DNA of 45,653 nt from Klebsormidium nitens. Taxonomy: Eukaryota; Streptophyta; Klebsormidiophyceae; Klebsormidiales; Klebsormidiaceae. Shown here one piece after another: positions 33,401-44,003 of this stretch. How positions within the stretch are numbered: position 1 is the first letter of the stretch; the number at the start of each line of letters is the position of its first letter. The position numbers and the translations under genes are program-made. The notes under the pieces are model-generated. The model did not search any database, was not told the DNA's origin, and was given only the letters and a program-made list of their open reading frames with translations. The stretch lies in the NCBI GenBank assembly GCA_000708835.1, contig DF237613.1, positions 1-45,653 of the forward strand, read 5' to 3'.

Positions 33401-36400
33401 GTGCTCCATGTACTCCATCACCATGAAGATGCTGCGGGAAGAGATGGAGCGGACATGGTTAGTGAACGTGGTTAACGACTTTCAGTAGTCTGGGTCTGGC
33501 CTGTTGGGGGTTGGTTTAGCGGGTTAAGGTTCTGGAGGGTGTGCTCCATGTACTCCATCACCATGAAGATGCTGCGGGAGAAGATGGAGCGGACCTGGTT
33601 AGTGAACGTGGTTAACAAGTTTCAGTAGTTTGGGTCTGGCCTGTTGGGGGTTGGTATGGCGGGTTAAGGGACTGGGAGGTTGTGCTCCATGTTCTCCATC
33701 ACCATGAACATGCTGCCGGGGAAAGAGGGAGCGGACATGGTTAGCGAAGGTGGTTGAGCAGGACGCTGGTTTGGAGATAGTGAAGGGCGTGGTTAGGAAA
33801 TTCTGGTCATGCCTTAAGACGGACTTAGTCACCATGAACAAGCTGCGGGAAAGACAGAGCAGAGCTGGTTAGCCGGCGAAGTTGATGGGTTTCGGAAGTC
33901 TGGGAATTGGCGATGGTTCAGCCAACCGAGATAAGGAAGGTCGCACTTCTCCATGCTGTAAGGAGCGGAATCGGAGATGGTTAGCGGGACAATCTCAGAC
34001 TTCCTCATCAAAGAAAACCTTGCACGATGATTGGCGAATATGATTAGCCGAACGAATGAACGAACTACGAGTATTGCTCAAAATCTTCACTGCCATGAAG
34101 ACTTCAAGCACAACTCATCGAGAACAACAGGAAACAGCAGTCATGGTCAGCGGGCACAGGGAAATCAAAAGCACAGCGAAAGGGCGGGACAGGGGTGATT
34201 ATAATTTCTTCGAATCTTCAAAACTTGTGGATGCGTGTCACCGATTCTAAGAATCATTCGAACGGTAAACAATATCGAATCTGGAAACGAAAGATTTTGT
34301 GACCTTGCGAGAAGGTCGTAGACTTTTGAAGCTACCAAGCACGCCGAGGTTGTGTATTGTATTCAACTGCCTCGGGGGCCGAGTACTGCGAGAGTGTCGC
34401 TTTTCTTCGAGCAACAGGACACACATCCACAAAAGAACACAAATCGACAAGGCGTACACAGCCGACGGGTGGGTAGCAGGCTAGGCGACACAAGAATACA
34501 TCCTGAAAAAGCACTCTGCTCGAAACAAAGTCTGACCAATCTGCAAACAAGACAAAACCAGACTCGTTTGATTCGTCTGAGGACGAAGCTTTGCTTCATC
34601 AAGCGCAAGCGAAACGAGGTCGCATGTGCAGTTGTGCACAACAATTGCGGTCACTCGCCCCAAAGACTCAGAGATTATGATCGAACATACAGGGAAGCAC
34701 ACACATTTTGGCCAGCTTCAAGTATGCAGAAGATATCCAAACGATTACGAGAAGGCAGCAAAGACGGCGCAATTCTTCTGCATGGAAAACAGAGGGCTGA
34801 AACTCAATGCAGTTGAGATGTAGAAACAACATTCCAGTATGATGTTCTGCTGGCTCGCCCTTGGAAGGGTCCTGGACCAGAGACATTGCTATGCAGTCGC
34901 AACAACCTAAAGGCACCCCTCATATAGCAGCCTGGCAAAGCTTCGACTACCATCGGGCTCAGCTACAACCAATCGAAACGAGCAAGAGTCCGGGAACGTA
35001 GACTCGCTTGCTTCGAAGCAGATTGCCAACAGGAACCCACGTTCGGTTCGTTTCCTGCAACTGAGCAATATCTACAGCTTGAAAGGACGTGGTGAAAGTG
35101 GCAGCAACATCAAGAAACTGAATCCAAACACATCACGGGTACAAAATCAAAGCAGGGGATAGCTAGGCATGTCCGCGCTCGAGCTAGCTTTGACAACCTT
35201 TCGTGCTCAAGAGCTTCACAAGGCTTGCCTGAACCCCAAGAGGCCCTGCAAGGCAGCTGCTCCCCATCCTGCCAAGTACACGAGAATCTATATTCCCTTG
35301 ACCACATTGCTTCAGATTCATAAGAGTAATCCAATGAATCTTCTGCGGATAGCAGATAGAAGCACCAGAAATGAGCAATCTCCTCACTATCCTTTGCAGG
35401 CTGAGACAGGCAGAATACGACACAAGATGAGCATAAAACGGAGCAACGGCTAAGGTCGGGTGCTGCATGCGGTTGCGTGCTTGCGCTTTTCGCTGCGTGT
35501 CACCATACGGAGACCTCTTTGCAGTCGGCTCCTGGAGGGAGGAAAAGCATTCAGCACGAGATGCACAACCATGCTACATGCTTAGCAACGAAACTTCAGA
35601 GACTGGCAACACCATATCTTCAAGGCATGCCAACAAGTTGTTGACTGCTTGCAGCATCTATTCCAGCATGCCAACAGAAAAGTTGACTGCTTACAAACCA
35701 ACAAGTCTACATAATAGGCAGATGCCAGAGCGAGTGGCCAGGATAGGGAGGAAGGATGGGGAGTATCCTCGTAGGTCCACCTGATGCGGCTTTGCGTGCC
35801 AAGACCACTAGGCAGGCGCTATGCCCCACAGCGAAAGCTGCCAGTGACGGCTGCAGGTGGAGGGACACGATCCAAGTTTAGCACGGGCTCCAGTGAAAGA
35901 GGCTGAGAAAACAGGAAACCAGTTTGCGTTCTGGTTGCTTTCCATGAGAACCGGTTTGATGGTATTGCGAAGTCAGAATCAAAATGCAGCATGCTGATAC
36001 CAATACGAAGGAGTCTGACAGCAGGTCAATACGATTCCCTCTTTGCAAATCAGTCATGATTGCAGGGGTGAGAATTATGAAAAGTGGCAACTCTTTGCCC
36101 CTGATCATCTTCAAGAGATGGAACCGGAGGTGGTTGCGAGCAGCAACGAACCGCCAGTGCCGCCTACCTTTTGAAACCTTTGGTGTGCACAGCAGCCAGG
36201 CACTTGAGATTGCGAAGAGTCTCGCTTGAAAGAACTAGGAAGGAACCAGCAATGCAAACAGAAACTCAGGGCTCAAAGTAAGATCGAGGCAGGCAAGATT
36301 GAGAATGAAAGAAGCAGGTGTGAGCTACATTACCTGTCCAGATTGTTCCCCACAACCACCTCCTTGACGTCCACAATTGAGGGGTGGCGATCGAAGGAGA

Positions 36401-38812
36401 GGAGGATGTTGATTTCTCGAAGCGACGTCATTGGGAAGCCCTCCCTTTCTTTCTCCATCTTGACCTTTTTCAAGGCCACGATCTCGCCCGTCCTCTTGTC
36501 CTTTGCTTTATACACCACCCCGTAGGTGCCTTGCAAGCGAGAGGGAAAAGAAGGTTCAAGAATCAGAAGCCTGCTAACTTACCAGACAGTTCAACAAATG
36601 AGCTAAGCTTCTGGTCGACAGATCTGCCAGGATTTCGTTGTCTCATGACTCCTGGCAAGACCATTTGCTCTTTGCGAGCGGAATCAATAACCCAGAACAG
36701 ACCATGAAGGCACACAAACCAAGCTCCAAACTTGAGTATGCTGAAATTCCATTGAAATTGTTCCAAAAGCATTGCAAATCATATTACCAGACTGGCAGAC
36801 TAAAAGCATCGCAGATCATATAACCAGACTGGCAGACTAAGTTAGAACCAGACTCCGCAGATAAGTACCACCACCAAGTGCGTTTTTCAGTTACGCAGCA
36901 ACACCCCTTCCGACAACTTATTCTTTGCTCTGACTCCTCAGCAAGCACACCTCCAAAAATGCCACCTCGGAAGGTTACGGTACATACAGGGAATAGTTCA
37001 CCTCACCTTCATCAATCTTGTTCAGCCGCTCAAACTCGTCCACGCTCCTGCACCCCTCCAGCATGTTCACCTTGGGCTGCTCTTGCAGCACGGGGTTCCC
37101 GGGATCCTCGTCATCGCTGCTCACACTCCCCGGCCGACCGAGCTCCTCCTCCCCCTCGCTCTCATTATCTATCTCTTCCAACTCTCGCCTGTTCAACTCC
37201 CGCTCATATGAATCCCCCCTGCTGCCACTCTTCTCGCCTCTCTCAGTACTCAGAGTCACATCCCCACCTTTGACGGCCGGGGACGGTTCCCCTTCGATCT
37301 CGCCTTCTTCGCCAATGCGCAGATTGTTACGGCTGCCGGCCACGCTAGCAGGCCTCCGCTTGAACCCCATATCTTCTCTATCCTCCGAATCCAGCCGCCG
37401 CTTTTTGCCACTTCCCAGAAGTTCTTTAGCCCTCCCTTCTTCTTCTGGACTCAACTCCTCCGGCTCTAACCACCGGGATCTCAAGAGACCTTGGCCTTTG
37501 TCCTCCTGGGCCTGCGGAGAATCAGGCAACTGCCCGGGTTCCGGAGACTCCCCACGAGCGGCTGCTTTTGGGGGGGACCCGTCGGACAGCGCTGAAGAAG
37601 ATGAGGAGGACACCGAGGGCGACCGAGGGTCACGGGGCAAGTCAACTTGCTCATTTGCAACTGCTCCAATTGCAGGTTGCTCCAAAGGCTTCTGATCATC
37701 CATCTTCGCCGGCTGCATATCCTTCTCTTGATCCTTAAGTGACTGCCTTTCTTTCTCACGGGAAGCATCCCTTTGCACGTCCCGTTGCCCCTCAATCCTC
37801 TCATGCGCACGGTGCTTGGGCCGGCCCCTGCTCTCATCTTCCCTGTGCCTGTGATGACGAGGCCCCTCTTCTCTCCTCTCGCCATCCCTTGGACGATCCC
37901 CACGATCGTCCCTACTGTTCCGGCCTTCCGCCTTTCTTCGATCCTCAGTAGCCCGGTCTTTGCCAGGTGATACTCTCCGCCTCTCCCGTGACTCGCTCCT
38001 GTCCCTTGAAGAATCTGCCCTCTCACTTCCAGCAATGCCTTCAGCAACCCGTCTATCGCCAGCCTTTCTTCTATCGTCTAGCATTGCGGTTGGCGGTCTT
38101 GCAGGCGCTGGAGGGGGTCCTCCTAACCTAGATTTAACAGCTGGTCTCTCATCTGCCGCCCTCGGTCCGCTTCCCAAAGCACTATCTTTTCCACCCTGCG
38201 ATTTGTCCCAAACGATTGGAGAGTACTTTCTCTTCTTAACCTCCTCCCGGCTCTCCTCTTCGGCACTTCTTTTCTGTGGAGGCAAACTCTCATCCTGTCC
38301 CCGCCTCCGCTCCATAGTCCGCCTGGTATCCTCCCCATTCTCACGCTCGCCTCTTCTATACTGTCCGCTAACATTTGGATCCTCTCTCTCCCTTTTACCA
38401 TCCTTTTCCAGCTTGCTTGCTGACCCAGGCATTTGGGTTTGTTCAGCCCTGCGAGGGTCCTTTCTCCCTTCGACCCTGATTTTTTCAGCGCTGTCATGCG
38501 ACGCTTGCTCCGAGACTCCTTTCCTGTCCGCTCTTTCCCCCTGTCCTTTCTCAGACATGCCAGCTTGCGCAAGGATGCCACCTGTCTGAGCTGTTTTCAC
38601 CACAAACTCATTCAAGACCTTTTCAGTCTCCGAAAGAACAGACCCCCCGCCAACCACTTGCCTTTCTGCTGGAGGCTTCGACTCTTACCCCTACATATCT
38701 CAAAGTCGCTGTCTACAGCGACGCAGAAAAGCTGCACAGCGCAGAGCCGCCTAGCTGCTTACTTTGAAATGGCTCCCTCGACGAATCTCTGCATGACTCT
38801 GAGTCTCTGCAT
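30419..38812 (-). CDS. CDKG: CDKG/CDK11-like cyclin-dependent kinase
   Basis: Nine exons in transcript order: 38763-38812, 37007-38661, 36334-36529, 33153-33431, 32582-32717, 31914-32005, 31540-31651, 30927-31033, 30419-30521; 909 residues, phases closing. Residues 1-about 560 are low-complexity and rich in Arg/Glu/Asp/Ser (RD/RE/RS runs), as in CDK11 and plant CDKGs, which act in pre-mRNA splicing and transcription with L-type cyclins. The kinase domain (about 565-850) has glycine loop EGTYGVV (568-574), K589, cyclin-binding helix PMTSLRE (601-607), HRD with D685, DFG with D703, T-loop T718 and APE (728-730). The C-terminal [14 protein letters not shown]...GGLFG-like tail matches plant CDKGs. 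The first exon ([13 protein letters not shown]) and its AAAG acceptor are the least certain; the large exon could start at an internal Met. Intron 3 (2.9 kb) has exon-edge copies near exon 4; the rest of it, about 34000-36300, holds nothing recognised. Confidence 0.93.
33432..33990 (-). repeat. Decaying tandem array copying the acceptor and 5' edge of CDKG exon 4
   Basis: The segment 33401-33540 (31 bases of exon 4, the CAG acceptor and about 109 bases of intron) is repeated at 33541-33681 with about nine in ten bases identical, again at about 33682-33828 with more changes, and as fragments from about 33829 and 33945. Similarity falls with distance from the exon. The first copy keeps the acceptor and reads [11 protein letters not shown] in phase before meeting a TAA upstream of the real acceptor. 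Confidence 0.93.
36768..36841. repeat. Two-copy 37-bp tandem repeat in a CDKG intron
   Basis: Units 36768-36804 and 36805-36841 share ACCAGACTGGCAGACTAA and differ at a few positions in their first half. They lie in the intron between CDKG exons 2 and 3 and do not copy an exon edge. Confidence 0.88.
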
Positions 38813-39489
38813 GCGTTGCCCAAGTCCGTAAATTTTTAAGAAAAATCAATCTTTCTTTCATTGCAATTAAAATTACGACCTACCTTGTTTTGTCGAGGTC
38901 AGGAAATGTCAGGAAATCCATTCAGGAGCAACCCGCGGTGTCAAATGAGGCTCATATCCCGACCAAACACTCAACCCACTGCAAAGTGGTCGAATTTGCT
39001 GAGATTCAGAACCGGCCCGAGCGGTTGACACTGGATTGGCGAAAGGAGGAAGAAGGGAGCCAGCTCTCGACGTCTCCCACCACTGCCAGTGCCAGCTCTC
39101 TCTTTTTGAAGTTTGAAATTGAAGTCTGTGGATTGAATTTGTAGCTTGCTGCTTCAGCCTTCAAAGGACTTTCCTTGGCCACCATGCAAGGGCTCGCTGG
39201 CACGCAGGCCAATGCTTGCCTATCGACTTCGGTGCGTGGTGATCACGATCATCTGCTGGTTTTCAAGCTGCCTTTCATCGACACAACCACCACTTGGGAG
39301 CCGCGCTTGGTGCAGTGATTGATGTCGATAGCCATACTTACTATTGCCGATTGTGGTACATTACAAAGGGCATAGCACTGGCTTCCTGTCAAGGGGAGGA
39401 GAAGGATCTGTCAAGAAAATGCCATGGTTCCTTTTGATCAGAATCCTTGAATTGAGGGCTTAGCGCGGGGCTACTGCGCCAGCGTCACC
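38813..39489. other. Divergent intergenic region
   Basis: This gap of about 680 bp separates the CDKG and SDR start codons. A 46-codon open frame begins at ATG 39184 and contains a possible donor (TCG|GTGCGT). It might be an upstream open frame or 5' untranslated exon of the SDR gene, without further support. No promoter element was recognised with confidence. Confidence 0.5.
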
Positions 39490-42400
39490 ATGATTGCCTG
39501 CCACAGAGGTTCTCTTGCACACCACCCAAGACTGAAGAGCCAACTGTGTTGTCGTATTCAGTTGCAACAATCACTTAGAATCGCTCCGCATGGCAGCCAG
39601 CCTAGGCTCGTCCAGAAAGTCCCCAAGCGATGGCATTATAGATCCATCTCTGTGGTGCGGGCAAGCCAGGCAAGTGATAGTGAGCCTAATGAAGAGACAT
39701 CACTTTCCTTCATGACACGTAGATCAGCGTGCGTCGCATTCAATGCTGCTGTCCTAGCCGCGTGCTTGGGTCCAGTGTCGCCTTTGAATGCATCCCCGCT
39801 GAGTGGTGATGATCCTGATCAAGCGCTGGACCAGCGAGCGGGGGGCTCCGTTGGAGAAGAGAGCAGTGCAGGACCGTATGTAAGAAGTCACGAGCGGCAC
39901 GTGGTCATCACTGGGGGCAACAGTGGTGCGTTTCATTTGTGACAGCTGTTGGCATGTCATTAGTATGGGTCAGAACACACATAAGTCCCCCTCATACCGA
40001 TACTGGCTTTTTCTTCTTTCCTCTGACTGTAAAGAGAAGGCTGATGATTCAGCACATTGGTACCCTCTTGGTGTTAGACTGAGAATGGCCACTCAACTTT
40101 ACTTAGTCTCGCTTCTTCCTTGGCTTCTTGTTTTTCCACTGAAGTCTGAGCCTGCAGTTATGTTGTCCCCTCTCTTGAGTATGACTCCAAGCCATCTCCC
40201 CCGTAAATAGACACCTTGTTGATGCCACTGTTGATTGCAGCAGCCTTAAAATTTATTTTCTTTTGTCACATTCCAGGCATCGGCAAAGCCACTGCAGTTG
40301 CCTTGGCAGGCATGGGCATGCACATCACTCTTGGTAAGTGGTCAACTTCGTCAGCTTCCGGTTTGGCAAATATCCTTTCGATGAAGGTATCTCACAACTT
40401 CGTACTCACTGTTGACGAGGAAAAAGGATACGCTTTGGTTACCGCTCTGCTTGCTGCTAGTGTGCCCAAATCTGGTAATATGCTGCCACACTTGTCGTCT
40501 GTTTCTAGCAGATTCATCTTTAACAACTTCTCTGTAGCTGACACTCCTGTCTTTTATCGCTGTAGCCAACACTGCTATTTCTTACCTTAGGCGATCAAAA
40601 GTCCTGACCTTTGCTTCGTATGTATCGGTCTCAGAAACCGAGTTTTTCGTGTTGCCTTCACACAACCGCTTCTCTGCACAACTTCTGAAAGTCCAGAACG
40701 TCTACGTAAGTGTCAAGATTCGACATTCAAAGCTCCACAAGCAACTCTGCTTCAGCGTGCAGAAACCAGGCGCGCGGCAATGCGGCTGCTGCTGACATTT
40801 CTGAGAAGACAGGCAACGACTCCGTTCGCAGCATGCTGTGCGACCTTGCCTCACTGCGGTCTGTCCGCGAGTTTGCTGAGAACTACCAGAAGACGGGTCG
40901 GCCTCTTGACGTTCTCGTAAGGGCTACTTTCTGTTCGCAGAAGTTGTGCTCATACTAAGTGGCCGTTAGTTTGTCAAATTCCATCACAGCTTTGCTAGTC
41001 TTTCCTTGCAACCTGCGCTTACAGCCACTTTCTGGGCGCGAAATTCAAGAGCCTCTGTTTGCACGTTGCAAAACTCGCTAGAGTACAAGACGCATGCCTT
41101 ATCTTGGCCTGTTTTGAAAGTCACTCGCTTTTCATCAGAATTCAGGACTCGTTGCACGATTTGAGAACTGACTGCTTCGAACTCCAGAGCAATGCATGGC
41201 TTTTGAGTGGTTGGCCCAGTCAATACCCTCGTGTGAGGAGCTTCGAGTTTCACCGTTGACCTTGACTCAAAATATGCGGCTCAATTGACGTCAACATTTT
41301 GAACAAACGTGCGTCTTAAAGCCCAGGTCGCATAATAAACAGGCTGAAAATACGAATACACAAAGCATCGGTCTGCCAATATGGGTCCATCTTTCCATCA
41401 TCGTGTCTCGAAAGGACGATCTCCCCTCTTTTCTGTCCCGGCAGGTAAACAACGCTGGCATCATGGCTTGCCCCCAGATGTTCACTGAAGACGGCTTCGA
41501 GATGCAGCTCGGCGTCAACCACATGGGCCACTTCCTGCTGACGTCACTCCTGCTTGGGACGCTTGCCTCTAGTGCGACCCCTGGGTAGGAGTCCATCATT
41601 CAGTTACAGGATCCTCTTTTGCTGCTTCTGCCGATCAGTCCGATTCTGTCACCACGCAGTCCTTCGATCCAGTAGATGTAGCTACTCTTGTTCTAGTTTT
41701 TATCGAAGGCTGCTTAGCATGTTTTTCTAAAACGAGACAGCTTTCGAGATCTGGTCGCGCTTAAAGTTTGCCGCAATTGGCGGAGACACAGGTAGTAACG
41801 CAGCTCCTCGATGTCTGCGTGCTTCTTTCCCTTCTTCTCTTGACACCACGGAGATGACGAGGTTCAATTTCGTCATCGAATCTAGCAGCCTTCGTAGAAA
41901 ACACGCAAACAAGAATCCTCTGGAGGGCTGCCTGTGTTGCTTATCGACGCGAGTGCCCGTTCTTTGATCGATCTCAGTCCTCTCAGTCGCTAATCTGCAC
42001 AGGGCACGAGCGTCCTGCAAACCTTACTCGGTCGTTGCCTCGAGGATGCTTTTCGCAATAACGAGAACGAAGTAGATGAAGCCGATTGGGAACAATGGGT
42101 CAATCAAAGTTTAGGTCTTTCTTTGCAATCCGACAACTTTTTTGTTTGTGTCGTTACCCCCATGAGCGATCTCGATCATTTTTCTCGGGCTCCTTAAACT
42201 GGCACCCAAGATGTTCTTTTCGACGGAGTATTCGATAGTTGCGACAAAGGCGGGGAGTATAGCAAGTCGTCGAAAACCGAAAAGTCCGCACTCAGTAGAT
42301 TGCAGACGGGCCATGCAACATCTTGGGTGCGAAATTAAGGTGTCCAAGTTGGTTTCTTTCACACAGGCGTCGTACCCGGGTCGTCAACGTGTCTTCTCAG

Positions 42401-44003
42401 GCGCACCAGCTGGGGAGCATCGACTTCGACGACCTCAACTTTCAGGGAAAACGAAGTGAGGGGCGGCGGTTTGCAAGACAACTGGCTATCCTTCTTATCG
42501 TCGTGCATGATGGTCCGATCCTCAACAACAGGTCTGACTTGGACTTGTGCGCTCCTTCAAGTCGTTGCATCGTGTAGTGTTTCCAGTCAGAGAACGTTCC
42601 CAGCATGAGTGGAAGCGAGAAGAGTCCTAGCAGTTTTGAAGCGTTTGCTTTGGACGCCCTTCTGCAGTATGCGGACAGGTTCAAACTGTTCTCAGCACCA
42701 CGATGTATTCGTAGTGTTCTCAGCAGATTGGATGCAGACGCTGGATTCACACATTTCACGCTCTGAAACAGGGTTATAGAAAACGGACGCTGGGAGTCAC
42801 ACATGCAACAGGTTGAAAGATGGTACTTGAAGAACATCAGGCCGCCTTTCAAGCTTTCAAACACTTACGGACGCAGTCTGATTCGGACGGTTCTCAGCGC
42901 TGCAGAGTACGGACGCTGGGAGGCGTACGCACAGAGCAAGCTCGCCAACATTCTCTTTACCAAGGAGCTAACGAGGCGCTGCGCGGAGCGCCAAGTGCCG
43001 ATCGACGCCAACGCGTTGCATCCGGGCGTTGTTGATACTCAGGTAGGCGCTTGAGGAAGTTTATTCACAGAAAAGCAGGTCCGGTTCGTTCAAAGGAAAG
43101 ATTGTGTTTTTGACTTTTGAGCGCGACTTCACGACCCATTGTTTTTGGAAGCTTGGTCGCAGAAGCGACGCCCTTCGCTGCACAATAATGTTATCTCCGA
43201 TCCACCTGCGTGATTGTTTGTGGCTCCACTGTCTCAGTCTCGCTGCTCCAGCGATAGGGTGTGCTGCGCTGGACTCTTTCGCAAAACTGACACTAATGGG
43301 ATGAAGACCGGATTGGATAGAGTAAGAACATCTCTTGCTCACTTGGCGGCCGTTGACTAAGTGTCAGAACTCCTTTCTCTGCTGCAGTTAGTCCGCTACC
43401 TCTTGCCGGCGCAACTCCTGGAGGCGCGAGACAAGGATCCTACGAAAAGCTCGGCGTTTGCGAAGTTCATCGGGTTGAGAGTAAGCCTATCTGAACGAGC
43501 TCGTGCAATTCTGAAGCGTTAGGGATGTACGGATCATTGGCTGACTCCTAGGTTCTGCAACTTTTCAGAAGCTGCTGAGGGAACATGCACTTTGATACGC
43601 TTTGGCATCAAAGCATGCGCGTCGCGTTGTCTTTCAAGCAGACTGTCAGAAGTGGGATTTTATCAGTATGACAAGCCGCTTACCGAAGTGCAGAAATTCG
43701 CAGGTTAGGTTACTTATGTGAGAGCAGATCAAAACCGGCTTCTAAATATAACATGGGTTTTCCGTGCAGACTCCCGAGGAAGGGTCATCGACCGTCGTCT
43801 ACCTTGCATCGTCCCCTTATGTTGAAGGCGTTTCGGGCGGCTACTACGATGATAGCAAGCCAGCAGAGCCTTCGAAATTGGCGAAGGATCCCGACTTGGC
43901 ATCACGGTTGTGGACTGTAAGTCAAGAGCTCACTAGTGCGCCCGACTTCGAAACGAGCCTGAGCGTCCCGACAAAGACTGCCCTGTGGTTATTGCCAACT
44001 TAG
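39490..44003 (+). CDS. Short-chain dehydrogenase/reductase (RDH/Tic32-like), probable plastid protein
   Basis: Eight exons: 39490-39925, 40277-40333, 40756-40916, 41445-41584, 42367-42455, 42906-43042, 43388-43480, 43770-44003; 448 residues, phases closing. It is a classical SDR: cofactor loop TGGNSGIG (141-148), LACRN after the second strand (favouring NADPH), NNAG (220-223), NVSS with the likely catalytic Ser275, and YAQSK with Y302 and K306. The C-terminal [16 protein letters not shown] and LW-x2-SQEL pattern is typical of retinol dehydrogenase 11-14/Tic32-type SDRs. Substrate unknown. The first roughly 100 residues are a leader rich in Ser, Arg, His and Gln, poor in acids up to residue 62, then RR (77-78) followed by a hydrophobic stretch (79-94) and Ala. 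That looks like a bipartite chloroplast/thylakoid targeting peptide. The start is the first ATG of the frame. Intron 5 carries decayed exon 6 copies. Confidence 0.9.
42202..42330. repeat. Intronic 14-bp perfect inverted repeat spanning 129 bp
   Basis: GCACCCAAGATGTT (42202-42215) and its exact reverse complement AACATCTTGGGTGC (42317-42330) flank about 100 bases, with a weaker extension outward (CCTTAA / TTAAGG). It lies in SDR intron 4 just before exon 5. It could be a small foldback element or chance hairpin; no clear target duplication was seen. Confidence 0.75.
42683..42810 (+). repeat. Decayed copies of the acceptor and start of SDR exon 6
   Basis: The exon 6 start contains ACGGACGCTGGGAG (42910-42923), preceded by GTTCTCAGC upstream of the acceptor. 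ACGGACGCTGGGAG recurs exactly at about 42783-42796, a weaker GCAGACGCTGGATTC at about 42734, and GTTCTCAGCA at 42688 and 42718. This gives about three diverged units within intron 5. Confidence 0.72.

Noticed and set aside
35169-35453. Open frames within the large CDKG intron 3
   Set aside because: They have no recognisable motif, no in-phase splice sites and average intron composition.
37018-37695. Long Ser/Pro-rich open frame on the plus strand opposite CDKG exon 2
   Set aside because: It is the antisense shadow of the Arg/Glu/Ser-rich CDKG coding exon; composition and length follow from that, and it has no own motif.
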